A stretch of 37,100 bases of DNA from assembly GCA_045651165.1 (NCBI GenBank), contig JAZRRX010000041.1:1-37100 (forward strand), in the 5' to 3' direction. The stretch comes from RGIG4608 sp045651165 (GTDB lineage: Bacteria > Bacillota > Clostridia > Oscillospirales > CAG-272). The notes under the pieces are model-generated. The model saw only the letters and a program-made list of their open reading frames with translations, made no database searches and was not told the origin of the DNA. Shown here piece by piece: positions 1 through 7,010 of the stretch; position 1 is the first letter of the stretch, and every line of letters begins with the position of its first letter. A program made the translations under genes and the position numbers.

Positions 1-160
1 AACCCGATATTATCACGGCTTCGCACAAGCAAAAACTAATGTTTTTACATAAAAGTTACTTTATTTTTGTAACGGACAGTCGAGGACGCCTGTCCCTACA
101 ACAACGTGCAATTTGTAGCCGCATCATTATATCAATCTCCCGACAAATCAAAATTTGAAA
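1..160 (+). repeat. Short-form intergenic repeat, cut by the window start
   Basis: This stretch matches 28148-28297 closely: both have the words ATCATCACGGCTTCG, ATAAAAGTTACTTT, a GGACAG arm ending in CTGTCCCTACAACAA, and the end AAATnAAAATTTGAA. The arm at 74-97 can fold on itself (GGACAG with CTGTCC). The right end at about 131-160 is the TTTTG-type terminus of the repeat superfamily seen in this window. It lies just before the terminator of the neighbouring minus-strand gene. The left half is outside the window. No ORF is carried, so it is read as a non-autonomous element (inference). Confidence 0.8.
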
Positions 161-171
161 TACCCGGCAAA

Positions 172-199
172 ACAAAAACGAGCCGTTTTCACGGCTCGT
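172..199 (-). terminator. Intrinsic terminator of the small lipoprotein gene
   Basis: A perfect 9-bp stem pairs 178-186 with 191-199 around a 4-base loop. On the minus strand it is followed by a T-rich tract (the A-rich bases 172-178 on the plus strand). It begins 6 bases past the stop codon of the minus-strand gene. Confidence 0.85.
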
Positions 200-204
200 A
201 AATT

Positions 205-978
205 TTATTCAGCTATCAAATTAAGTTTGAGTACATCAATATAATATTTTGTTCCGCCAAAATCAAACAAGAATACTCCGTAATCATGTGGTGTTTCTCC
301 AAAAACGCTCACTCCACCAATGTTTTGATAGTAGCTAACAACATATTTGCCCTCTCCTGTGCTTTCAAAATAAGTGTTTCCAAAAGAGTTGGACGAGGGG
401 GTTTTCATTACCGATTGAAGCCAATTTTGTAAGCTTATTTCTGTATCGCAATCAATATAGAGATTAACAACGGCATATGCATTTTTCAATGCAGGAGTGT
501 TCTTCATCTCACCATTTGTAATGGTAAATTTAATGCCATTGGCAGTTGTATATGTCTGTCCCACAAGGGCTTCAGTTCTATCCTTTGTGTGAGCTGCAAA
601 TTTTTCTGCAACAACTTGATTTCTAATTTCATCGCGTTTTTCAGCGCGAACGTAAGTGAAATCTTCATCAATCAACTTCCAATATCCATTTTCAAATTTA
701 CATATGAGTGTTTTTGTGTATCCACCCGTATAAGAAATGTTTATTTTTTGATTTTTCGCATCGTAAGTGTATGTGTATGAGGTATCAAAAATATATAAAT
801 TACCCTTATTGTCAAAACTTATGGTGCTCTCGGTCATTATGTCCTTCCACTCACCCTCAAGTACGAGTTTTTGGGAGTTTTCTTTCTCTTTTTTTGCACA
901 GCTAAATGCAATCACCAAAAGAATAGCCACAATAAGTACGGCTAAAACAATATATCTTATAAATTTGTTTGATTTCAT
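205..978 (-). CDS. Putative small lipoprotein, function unknown
   Basis: The product is 257 residues. I chose the start at 978 because AAGGAG stands just upstream; an in-frame ATG at 1017 would add 13 residues but has no such site. Residues 1-10 carry Lys and Arg, residues 11-26 are hydrophobic, and Cys27 follows A-F-S, a plausible lipoprotein cleavage site. The exported part (28-257) has no family I recognise. It contains a Gly/Thr/Tyr-rich first half that looks like beta strands, and short Trp- and Tyr-containing strands throughout. It is monocistronic, with its own consensus promoter and terminator. Anchoring on the outer face of the membrane is inferred from the signal sequence only. Confidence 0.75.
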   Translation of the reverse strand: MKSNKFIRYIVLAVLIVAILLVIAFSCAKKEKENSQKLVLEGEWKDIMTESTISFDNKGNLYIFDTSYTYTYDAKNQKINISYTGGYTKTLICKFENGYWKLIDEDFTYVRAEKRDEIRNQVVAEKFAAHTKDRTEALVGQTYTTANGIKFTITNGEMKNTPALKNAYAVVNLYIDCDTEISLQNWLQSVMKTPSSNSFGNTYFESTGEGKYVVSYYQNIGGVSVFGETPHDYGVFLFDFGGTKYYIDVLKLNLIAE

Positions 979-1033
979 TTGTATCTCCTTATATGAAAAA
1001 GCACGCTTGCGCACCACGTTTCTTACTTGATAT

Positions 1034-1062
1034 ATTATATATCAAAACTCACATGATGTCAA
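1034..1062 (-). promoter_or_regulatory. Consensus sigma-A promoter for the lipoprotein gene
   Basis: Read on the minus strand: TTGACA (1057-1062), a 17-base spacer, TATAAT (1034-1039). Both boxes are exact consensus. The predicted leader is about 50 bases to the ATG at 978. Confidence 0.85.
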
Positions 1063-1084
1063 CAGTTACTTTTTGAAGTTTATG

Positions 1085-1113
1085 TTGATTTCACAAGAAT
1101 ATTGTGATATAAT
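1085..1113 (+). promoter_or_regulatory. Sigma-A promoter for the zinc-ribbon protein
   Basis: TTGATT (1085-1090), 17-base spacer, TATAAT (1108-1113). The coding start is 74 bases further on, behind GGAAAGGA. The promoter is divergent from that of the lipoprotein gene, with the two -35 boxes about 22 bases apart. Confidence 0.8.
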
Positions 1114-1186
1114 GATATTAGTACTAATGTTCAATTAGTATAAAACATAAAAATTCGTTACTTAAACGAATTGGAAAGGATTTACT

Positions 1187-1822
1187 ATGAAAAATTGTCC
1201 AAATTGCAATCATCAGCTTGAAGATGATGCCATCCTCTGCCCCGAATGTGGCGCAAATTTAGAGCCTCAAGCAGAACAAACAGAACTTGCTCCTAAAAAG
1301 CCCTCAAAGAAGCATCTTATTATCGGCGGTGCTATATGCGTTGCAGTTTTAGCTATTATTTTATCCCTCATTCTTTCTCTCTTCGGCCCCAAGGCACTTG
1401 CCAGAAAGTATGTTAAAGCATCCTTTAATGGCAACGCAAAGCAGTACGTAAACTGTATGCCTTCTTTTATGTGGGAAGATAAAGAAGAAAAGAAAGATCT
1501 GATCGAAATGTATGAAGAATATTTTGATGAAGAAGACAATGACTACAAACGCTTAAGAATCGAAAAAATCGTTGTTCAAAAATTCACAAAAGAGGAACGT
1601 GAAGAAGTTGAAGACGTTATCGAAAGATTGGAAAAGGCATTCGACAATCTTAAGGAAGGAAAAATCAAAGCAAGAACCTTCAGAAAGATCACAGTTTTCA
1701 TTACATACAAGGATGAGGACGGAGTTTCTTATGCAAAAACAATGTCTCTTGTAGGATTTAAGTATAAGGGTCAGTGGAAAGTATTCTCACTTAGTCCTTT
1801 GTTAACGGGATCAGTAAGATAA
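1187..1822 (+). CDS. Zinc-ribbon, single-pass membrane protein
   Basis: The 211-residue product starts with a zinc ribbon (Cys4, Cys7, Cys18, Cys21 in two CPxC motifs). A Lys-rich stretch (37-42) and one membrane helix (about 43-67) follow, then an exported domain of about 140 residues. That domain is very rich in Lys and Glu near 95-160 and ends in a Trp-containing strand typical of small beta-sheet extracytoplasmic domains (DUF4878-like, uncertain). Proteins with this cytoplasmic ribbon, helix and outer domain layout are common in Clostridia and mostly uncharacterised. The ribbon may sense or bind a partner; that is inference. The gene stands alone with its own promoter and shares a two-way terminator with the next gene. 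Confidence 0.85.
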   Translation: MKNCPNCNHQLEDDAILCPECGANLEPQAEQTELAPKKPSKKHLIIGGAICVAVLAIILSLILSLFGPKALARKYVKASFNGNAKQYVNCMPSFMWEDKEEKKDLIEMYEEYFDEEDNDYKRLRIEKIVVQKFTKEEREEVEDVIERLEKAFDNLKEGKIKARTFRKITVFITYKDEDGVSYAKTMSLVGFKYKGQWKVFSLSPLLTGSVR

Positions 1823-1826
1823 AAAC

Positions 1827-1854
1827 AAAGGCAGAACCGATTGGTTCTGCCTTT
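1827..1854. terminator. Bidirectional intrinsic terminator
   Basis: A 12-bp stem pairs 1827-1838 with 1843-1854 around a 4-base loop. There is a T run on the plus side and an A-rich tract on the other. It serves the zinc-ribbon gene (+) and the threonine aldolase gene (-), whose stop codons flank it. Confidence 0.9.
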
Positions 1855-1857
1855 TTA

Positions 1858-2883
1858 TTATATAATTTTTGCAAGCGCCTCAATATCCTCTTTTGTAGTA
1901 GCAAATGAGGTTGCAAAGCGCACCACACAACGATTTTCGTCAATGCGTTCCCAAAATCCGAAACGACATTTTTCGCCAATGGTTTTCATTTGCTCGTTCG
2001 TCAAGATAATAAACTGCTGATTTGTGGGGGAATTTAAGAAAAATTCATATCCACGAGATAAGAAAAGCTCCTTTAATTCTTCTGCACGGTCGATTGCATT
2101 CTTGCTTATTTCAAAATACAAGCCATCTTCAAAAAGCGCCTCAAACTGAACACCTGTAAGGCGTCCTTTGGCAAGCATTGCACCGTGTTGTTTGGTCTGC
2201 GAACGGAAACACGGAGGAGTTTGTCCTGCCTTAAACACTACCGCCTCACCGCAGAGAGCACCAACCTTTGTGCCACCAATGTAGAAAACATCGCAAAGAG
2301 AGGCAATATCAACCATGGTAACATCTGTTTCTTTGCTCATAAGACCATATCCAAGACGCGCGCCATCAAGGAATAACTTCATTCCGTATTTATCGCAAAT
2401 TTGACGAAGCGTTTGTAACTCGTTCTTTGAATAAAGCGTGCCATATTCAGTCGGGTGCGAAATATAAGCCATAGCAGGTCGCACCATCATGACATTGTTT
2501 TCATCTGCATAAAAGGTTTCAAGATATGAATTCAGGGTGCTCAAAGACAATTTCCCTTCAACTCCGTCAAGTTCAATTACCTTGTGTCCTGTAAATTCGA
2601 TAGCGCCCACCTCATGAAGAGCAATATGCCCTGTTTTTGCAGAAATAACACCCTCAAAATTATTAAGCATTGTAGAAATCACAACGGCATTTGCTTGAGT
2701 TCCACCAGTGAGGAAGAAAACCTCACTGTCAGGAGTGCCACACACCTTTTTGATAAGCTCCTGCGCATTTTTTGTGTGAACGTCGTTTCCGTATCCCGAC
2801 ATCACCTCGTTATTGGTCTTGCAGAGCGCTTCAAGTACCTTTTCGTGCGCACCAATTATGTAATCACTTTCAAAAGAAAGCAT
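1858..2883 (-). CDS. ltaE: Low-specificity L-threonine aldolase family
   Basis: The product is a 341-residue fold-type I PLP enzyme, the usual family length. It is expected to split L-threonine or L-allo-threonine to glycine and acetaldehyde in the cytoplasm. Visible marks are the LFLDGARLG segment holding the Asp-x-x-Arg that contacts PLP, and the YIGGTKVGA segment holding the Schiff-base Lys. The start at 2883 is preceded by GAGGTGAT; the longer frame to 2916 would run back to the -10 box. The gene has its own promoter and stands alone. The specificity (threonine or another beta-hydroxy amino acid) cannot be settled from sequence alone. Acetaldehyde from this reaction could feed the AdhE encoded later in the window (inference). 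Confidence 0.9.
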   Translation of the reverse strand: MLSFESDYIIGAHEKVLEALCKTNNEVMSGYGNDVHTKNAQELIKKVCGTPDSEVFFLTGGTQANAVVISTMLNNFEGVISAKTGHIALHEVGAIEFTGHKVIELDGVEGKLSLSTLNSYLETFYADENNVMMVRPAMAYISHPTEYGTLYSKNELQTLRQICDKYGMKLFLDGARLGYGLMSKETDVTMVDIASLCDVFYIGGTKVGALCGEAVVFKAGQTPPCFRSQTKQHGAMLAKGRLTGVQFEALFEDGLYFEISKNAIDRAEELKELFLSRGYEFFLNSPTNQQFIILTNEQMKTIGEKCRFGFWERIDENRCVVRFATSFATTKEDIEALAKII

Positions 2884-2906
2884 AATATCACCTCGTTTCT
2901 GATGAT

Positions 2907-2935
2907 ATTTTATCATAAGGAATATGTATTGTCAA
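2907..2935 (-). promoter_or_regulatory. Sigma-A promoter for the threonine aldolase gene
   Basis: Minus strand: TTGACA (2930-2935), 17-base spacer, TAAAAT (2907-2912). The left end of the long repeat begins only 3 bases upstream of the -35 box. Confidence 0.8.
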
Positions 2936-2938
2936 CAA

Positions 2939-3500
2939 ATAAATTGGGATTTATGAGGAAGTTAGTTTATGTGGATAGCAGGGGGCTTTTTTGAAAAGCT
3001 TTCTCGCTGCGGCTCGGTCACGCTCGGGGAAAAACAACACACTGTGTTGTTTTTTAAGACCCTCACGCCGCTTCGCTACCCTGCACCCCCGAAAAACCTT
3101 AAGACCTATTTAAAGTCAAATTTCGCGCAAATTGTGTTGTTACACAACACATAACGATTTTTTCTGCATTTTAACAGGCGCAGAAAAAATCTGTAATTTG
3201 CTACTTAAATTATAGACACAATACTATGTAAATTCTTATGCTTTATCTAAGTAAATTTTAGAAAATTACTCCCAAGGAGTGATTTTCATAGTTTTGAAAG
3301 TATAATGCCATCCGTCATACTTGTATGTAAGGATGGTATTATGCTTTCTAAACCGATAATTCATTTGTGAATTATCGAAAATTTACGCAAAACCTTCACA
3401 AACCAATGCGATTGTTTTGCTCCGCTTTTTCAAAAGCGGAAGCCCAGCGGCTTGAGCGTCTTTTAATCAAAACTATCTCCCCCATAAATCAAAATTTGAA
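2939..3500 (+). repeat. Long-form hairpin-rich repeat, copy A (complete)
   Basis: This copy has both ends: the left end (2941-2968, GGG type) and the right end (3471-3498, TTTTG type) are imperfect inverted repeats matching at about 22 of 28 positions. Inside are successive hairpins: 3031-3053, 3033-3051-like pairing words again at 3133-3151, 3156-3191 (12-bp stem), 3262-3286 (11 bp), 3308-3336, 3354-3377 (10 bp, perfect) and 3422-3439 (8 bp). Positions about 3190-3450 match the reverse complement of 13402-13680, and the left arm matches 36999-37100. There is no convincing ORF. It fills the whole space between the threonine aldolase promoter and the terminator at 3513. Confidence 0.85.
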
Positions 3501-3512
3501 ACTTAACAAAAC

Positions 3513-3543
3513 AAAAAGCACTCAGGGGGGCTGAGTGCTTTTT
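3513..3543 (-). terminator. Intrinsic terminator of the coaE-to-parC run
   Basis: A 13-bp stem pairs 3513-3525 with 3531-3543 around a G-rich 5-base loop. The A tract on the plus strand becomes a T tract for minus-strand transcripts. It sits 5 bases past the stop of the 50-residue gene. Confidence 0.9.
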
Positions 3544-3547
3544 GTAA

Positions 3548-3700
3548 TTAATGATTATGTCCTGCGTGAGGATCGGTTTGCTCTGTTTCGGGAGCAAGTG
3601 TTTGTGCGAGAAGTGAAATTCCAATTGTTGCAACACCTGCAATCATAAGAAATGCAAGGATGAGGCAGATAATTCTTACTGTCTTTTTTTGTTTGTTCAT
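3548..3700 (-). CDS. 50-residue single-pass membrane protein with His-rich tail
   Basis: This short gene has a clear AGGAGC site 6 bases before its ATG and begins 16 bases after the parC stop codon, so it is probably cotranscribed. The N terminus is basic (KQKK near residues 3-6). Residues about 8-34 form one hydrophobic helix, and the outer tail is short, Pro/Glu/Thr-rich and ends in HAGHNH. No family is recognised. The four-histidine-containing end could bind a metal ion (inference). The strong ribosome site and the terminator right behind it argue that it is a real gene, not chance. Confidence 0.75.
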   Translation of the reverse strand: MNKQKKTVRIICLILAFLMIAGVATIGISLLAQTLAPETEQTDPHAGHNH

Positions 3701-3716
3701 AATGTGCTCCTATATA

Positions 3717-5948
3717 TTAATTAAATATTTTTTTAATATCTTTTTCTGAAATTGCAGTGCCCGTTGCGGGAATCTTTATTTTCTTATATCCTGTGTTGTC
3801 AAGATGTTCAGAGAATTTGTCAGTAACACGAGTAAGTTTTTGTCCTTTTTTGCAAGTGAAAACTGTAGTTCCTGCACTTGTTCTGCTTGATTTAAGCGGA
3901 ATTAATGAAGTCTTAACAACTATTGCTTTCTTTTGGTTATTTACCAAGAGCAAGTCATAGGGTTTCTTTTCATCTTCATAGAACGCAGCAACAATGGGAG
4001 ATGCATCGCTGTATGCACCAACGAGTTTCTTTCTTGTTGCCTTTGTTTGATATGCGGTGATCGGAATTCTAACACCCTTGCCGTTTTCAAACAAGAATAC
4101 CATATTGTGCTTTTCGGGATAATCTTTGATAATCTTTATGAAGATTGGCTTTTCACCCTGGTCCATACCAAGCTTTGCAGGGATATATTCGCCCATATCA
4201 CTTGCCTTGCAGTTTTCAAACTCGCTAACTCGGGTTTTAAATACTTTGCATTGGTCGGTGAAGATGATGAGCTCTGCAAGTGTATCGGTGAATTCATAGA
4301 ATACAACCTTATCTCCGTCCTTAACCTTTTGCTCGTCATTACCGCGCAAGGATTGAGGTGTGATACGCTTGAAGTAACCCTCTTTTGTCATATAGATATG
4401 GACGTCGCTCTTTTCTATATGCTCCTCGTGAACGTATTCTGTAACATCACTTTCATCCTGAATCATAGAAACACGGGGTTTACCATATTTCTTCTTAACT
4501 TCAGTGAGTTGCTTTGAAATATATGCTTTGAGCTTGAGCTCGTCTGCAAGAATTTCTTCAATTTGAGCAATTTCTTGCTGAAGTCCCTCAATCTCACTAA
4601 TTCTATTGATAATGAACTCACGGTTGAGGTTTCGAAGTTTGATATCTGCAATATAATCTGCTTGAATTTCATCAATTCCAAAGCCCCTCATAAGATTTGG
4701 AACAACGTCGCTATCTTTTTCTGTGCCACGAATTATTGCGATTGCCTTATCAATATCAAGCAATATCTTGCCAAGACCCATAAGAAGATGGAGTTTATCT
4801 TTCTTCTTTTTGAGGTCATAGTTAAGCTCTCTACGGCAACAATCCATACGGAATTTAATCCATTCGGAGAGGATTTCAACAACGCCCATCTGACGAGGTG
4901 AGCCATTGATAAGCACGTTGAAGTTACATTTGAAGCTATCTTCAAGGGGTGTCATCTTGTAAAGACGAGCCATAAGCTTTTCGGGGTCAGTACCACGGCG
5001 CAAGTCAAGTGTGAGCTTAAAACCTGAAAGGTCGATTTCATCACGGAAATCAACGATTTCCTTAACCTTACCCTCCTTGATAAGTTCGGTGAGCTTTTTC
5101 ATAATAAGCTCAATGGAGGTAGAGTAAGGAATTTGAATGATATCAATACAGTTATTTGCCTTGTCGTAAATATATCTTGCACGAATCTTTACAGAACCCG
5201 AACCCGTTTCATATACCTGACGCATAGCATCTCTGTTATAGATGATAGTACCACCACCCGGGAAGTCGGGGGCTTTGACGATATCGAGAATCTTTTCAGT
5301 ATTGGTCTTGGGATTTTTGAGAAGCGCAATAGTAGCATCACAAATTTCAGCCAAGTTGAACGAGCAAATTTCACTCGCCATACCAACGGCAATACCCTTG
5401 TTTGGTGTAACAAGAACATTGGGGAACGATGTGGGCAAAAGCACGGGCTCTTGCATGCTTCCGTCATAGTTATCAATGAAATCAACTGCGTTTTTATCAA
5501 TTCCGCGGAAAAGTTCTGCGCAGAATGGATCAAGCTTAGCTTCAGTATAACGGCTTGCCGCATATTTCATATCGGAGGAGTACTGCTTACCAAAGCTACC
5601 CTTTGAGTCAACAAGGGGATGAAGAAGTGCTTCATTACCTTTTGTTAAACGCACCATTGTTTCATAAATTGCCGCATCACCGTGAGGGTTTAATTTCATT
5701 GTTTGACCAACGATATTGGCACTCTTGGTTCTTGAACCTGTAAGAAGTCCCATTTTATACATAGTATAAAGGAGCTTTCTGTGAGCCGGCTTAAGACCGT
5801 CAATTTCGGGAATTGCACGCGAAACGATAACGCTCATAACATAGGGCATATAGTTTTTCTCTATAGTTTCTGTTATGGGCTGAGGTATTGCGGGCTTGTG
5901 TATTATTTCTTTTGGTTCTATAGCTTTCTTACTGCTTTTTTTAGCCAT
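3717..5948 (-). CDS. parC: DNA topoisomerase IV subunit A (ParC/GyrA family)
   Basis: A 743-residue type IIA topoisomerase A subunit, which cuts and rejoins both DNA strands with the ATPase subunit ParE. The catalytic Tyr134 lies in AASRYTE, and the winged-helix region holds NPHGDAAIYE (88-96). The coiled-coil tower is near 380-480, followed by a short beta-pinwheel C-terminal domain. I see no canonical GyrA box (QRRGGKG), and the length is below typical GyrA, which favours ParC over GyrA. The position of the quinolone-contact Ser is Ala92, while the acidic partner is kept as Glu96. No parE or gyrB gene is adjacent, which is unusual because parE-parC pairs are common. It starts 25 bases after the tsaC stop, with AGGAC upstream. 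Confidence 0.85.
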   Translation of the reverse strand: MAKKSSKKAIEPKEIIHKPAIPQPITETIEKNYMPYVMSVIVSRAIPEIDGLKPAHRKLLYTMYKMGLLTGSRTKSANIVGQTMKLNPHGDAAIYETMVRLTKGNEALLHPLVDSKGSFGKQYSSDMKYAASRYTEAKLDPFCAELFRGIDKNAVDFIDNYDGSMQEPVLLPTSFPNVLVTPNKGIAVGMASEICSFNLAEICDATIALLKNPKTNTEKILDIVKAPDFPGGGTIIYNRDAMRQVYETGSGSVKIRARYIYDKANNCIDIIQIPYSTSIELIMKKLTELIKEGKVKEIVDFRDEIDLSGFKLTLDLRRGTDPEKLMARLYKMTPLEDSFKCNFNVLINGSPRQMGVVEILSEWIKFRMDCCRRELNYDLKKKKDKLHLLMGLGKILLDIDKAIAIIRGTEKDSDVVPNLMRGFGIDEIQADYIADIKLRNLNREFIINRISEIEGLQQEIAQIEEILADELKLKAYISKQLTEVKKKYGKPRVSMIQDESDVTEYVHEEHIEKSDVHIYMTKEGYFKRITPQSLRGNDEQKVKDGDKVVFYEFTDTLAELIIFTDQCKVFKTRVSEFENCKASDMGEYIPAKLGMDQGEKPIFIKIIKDYPEKHNMVFLFENGKGVRIPITAYQTKATRKKLVGAYSDASPIVAAFYEDEKKPYDLLLVNNQKKAIVVKTSLIPLKSSRTSAGTTVFTCKKGQKLTRVTDKFSEHLDNTGYKKIKIPATGTAISEKDIKKIFN

Positions 5949-5973
5949 TTTAACTGTCCTTTTCTTTGGTGTA

Positions 5974-7005
5974 TTAAACCTTCTTTATAGTGTGCGCCGC
6001 AGCGCGAATCATTCTGTTATAGAGCGCAAGTCCGAGTCCTGAGGTGTCGGGGAGGTGCGCATATATCTTTTTAGCTCCGAGCTTGTCCGCTTCACGAAGG
6101 GAAGTGAAAAGCTTTTTTGCTTGAGCATTCAAATCATCCTTTGCGCCGATGCTAATTGTGAGGGAAGCGTCAAGTGATGAAAGCTCCTCATCATAGCAAA
6201 GCACGGCACAATTTTCTTTTTGTTCACTTATCATAAAGTTGAGAACATCGTTATCATTTCCGTCAAGCAAGATAAAATCTGAATTTGGAGCATAATGACG
6301 ATATTTCATTCCCGGGGATAGTGGTTTTTCATTTTCTGCTAATTTTTCAAGTACCGCGGGAGCAATTTTTACGTCATCACAAACGCAACAAAGCGCGTCA
6401 TAGGTGATGCCACCCGGTCTTAAAAGCGTGAGGGAATTGCCATCAACCTTTACAATGGTTGATTCAAGTCCAATTTCACATTCACCACCGTCAATTATCA
6501 TATCGACTCTGCCGTCCATATCCTCAATTACATATTCTGCGCTTGTGGGAGATGGGCGTCCCGAAATATTAGCACTCGGTGCTGCAATCGGCACACCACA
6601 TTCTTTGATGAGCGCGTGTGCAACTTTGTGAGAGGGGCAACGAACTGCAACCGTTTCAAGTCCACCCGTAACGGAGTGGGGAATGCAATCTTTCTTTGGC
6701 ATAATTACTGTCAAAGGGCCTGGCATAAACGCCTCTGCCAGTCGATAATAAATTTCACTTGTGTGGGCGTACTTTTCTGCCTCATCGGGAGAAGAGATGT
6801 GAATGATAAGTGGATTATCACTCGGTCTGCCCTTGGCGGAGTAGATTTTTTTTGCCGCATCGGATAAAAGTCCGTTTCCGCCAAGTCCATAGACCGTTTC
6901 AGTCGGGAACACTACAAGACCACCTGCAAGAATTATTTGAGCAGCTGTCTTTAGCGCTTCGCCATATTCAGTTGTGTCATTAATTCTTACAATCTTTGTG
7001 TCCAT
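5974..7005 (-). CDS. tsaC: L-threonylcarbamoyladenylate synthase (Sua5 type)
   Basis: This 343-residue enzyme makes threonylcarbamoyl-AMP from threonine, bicarbonate and ATP for the t6A37 modification of ANN-decoding tRNAs. The N-terminal YrdC domain shows PTETVYGLG (34-42) and KGRPSDNPL (58-66), the substrate-binding segments. A C-terminal Sua5 domain (about 215-343) makes it the long Sua5 form rather than the short TsaC form. It begins 5 bases after the prfA stop codon, and I see no clear Shine-Dalgarno site, so translational coupling to prfA is likely. The prfA-sua5 neighbourhood is widespread in Firmicutes, although prmC usually lies between them and is absent here. Confidence 0.93.
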   Translation of the reverse strand: MDTKIVRINDTTEYGEALKTAAQIILAGGLVVFPTETVYGLGGNGLLSDAAKKIYSAKGRPSDNPLIIHISSPDEAEKYAHTSEIYYRLAEAFMPGPLTVIMPKKDCIPHSVTGGLETVAVRCPSHKVAHALIKECGVPIAAPSANISGRPSPTSAEYVIEDMDGRVDMIIDGGECEIGLESTIVKVDGNSLTLLRPGGITYDALCCVCDDVKIAPAVLEKLAENEKPLSPGMKYRHYAPNSDFILLDGNDNDVLNFMISEQKENCAVLCYDEELSSLDASLTISIGAKDDLNAQAKKLFTSLREADKLGAKKIYAHLPDTSGLGLALYNRMIRAAAHTIKKV

Positions 7006-7010
7006 AATAT

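Noticed and set aside
2584..2994. A plus-strand frame running out of the threonine aldolase gene into the repeat
   Set aside because: It is antisense to a real gene, crosses the gene's promoter and has no recognisable product.
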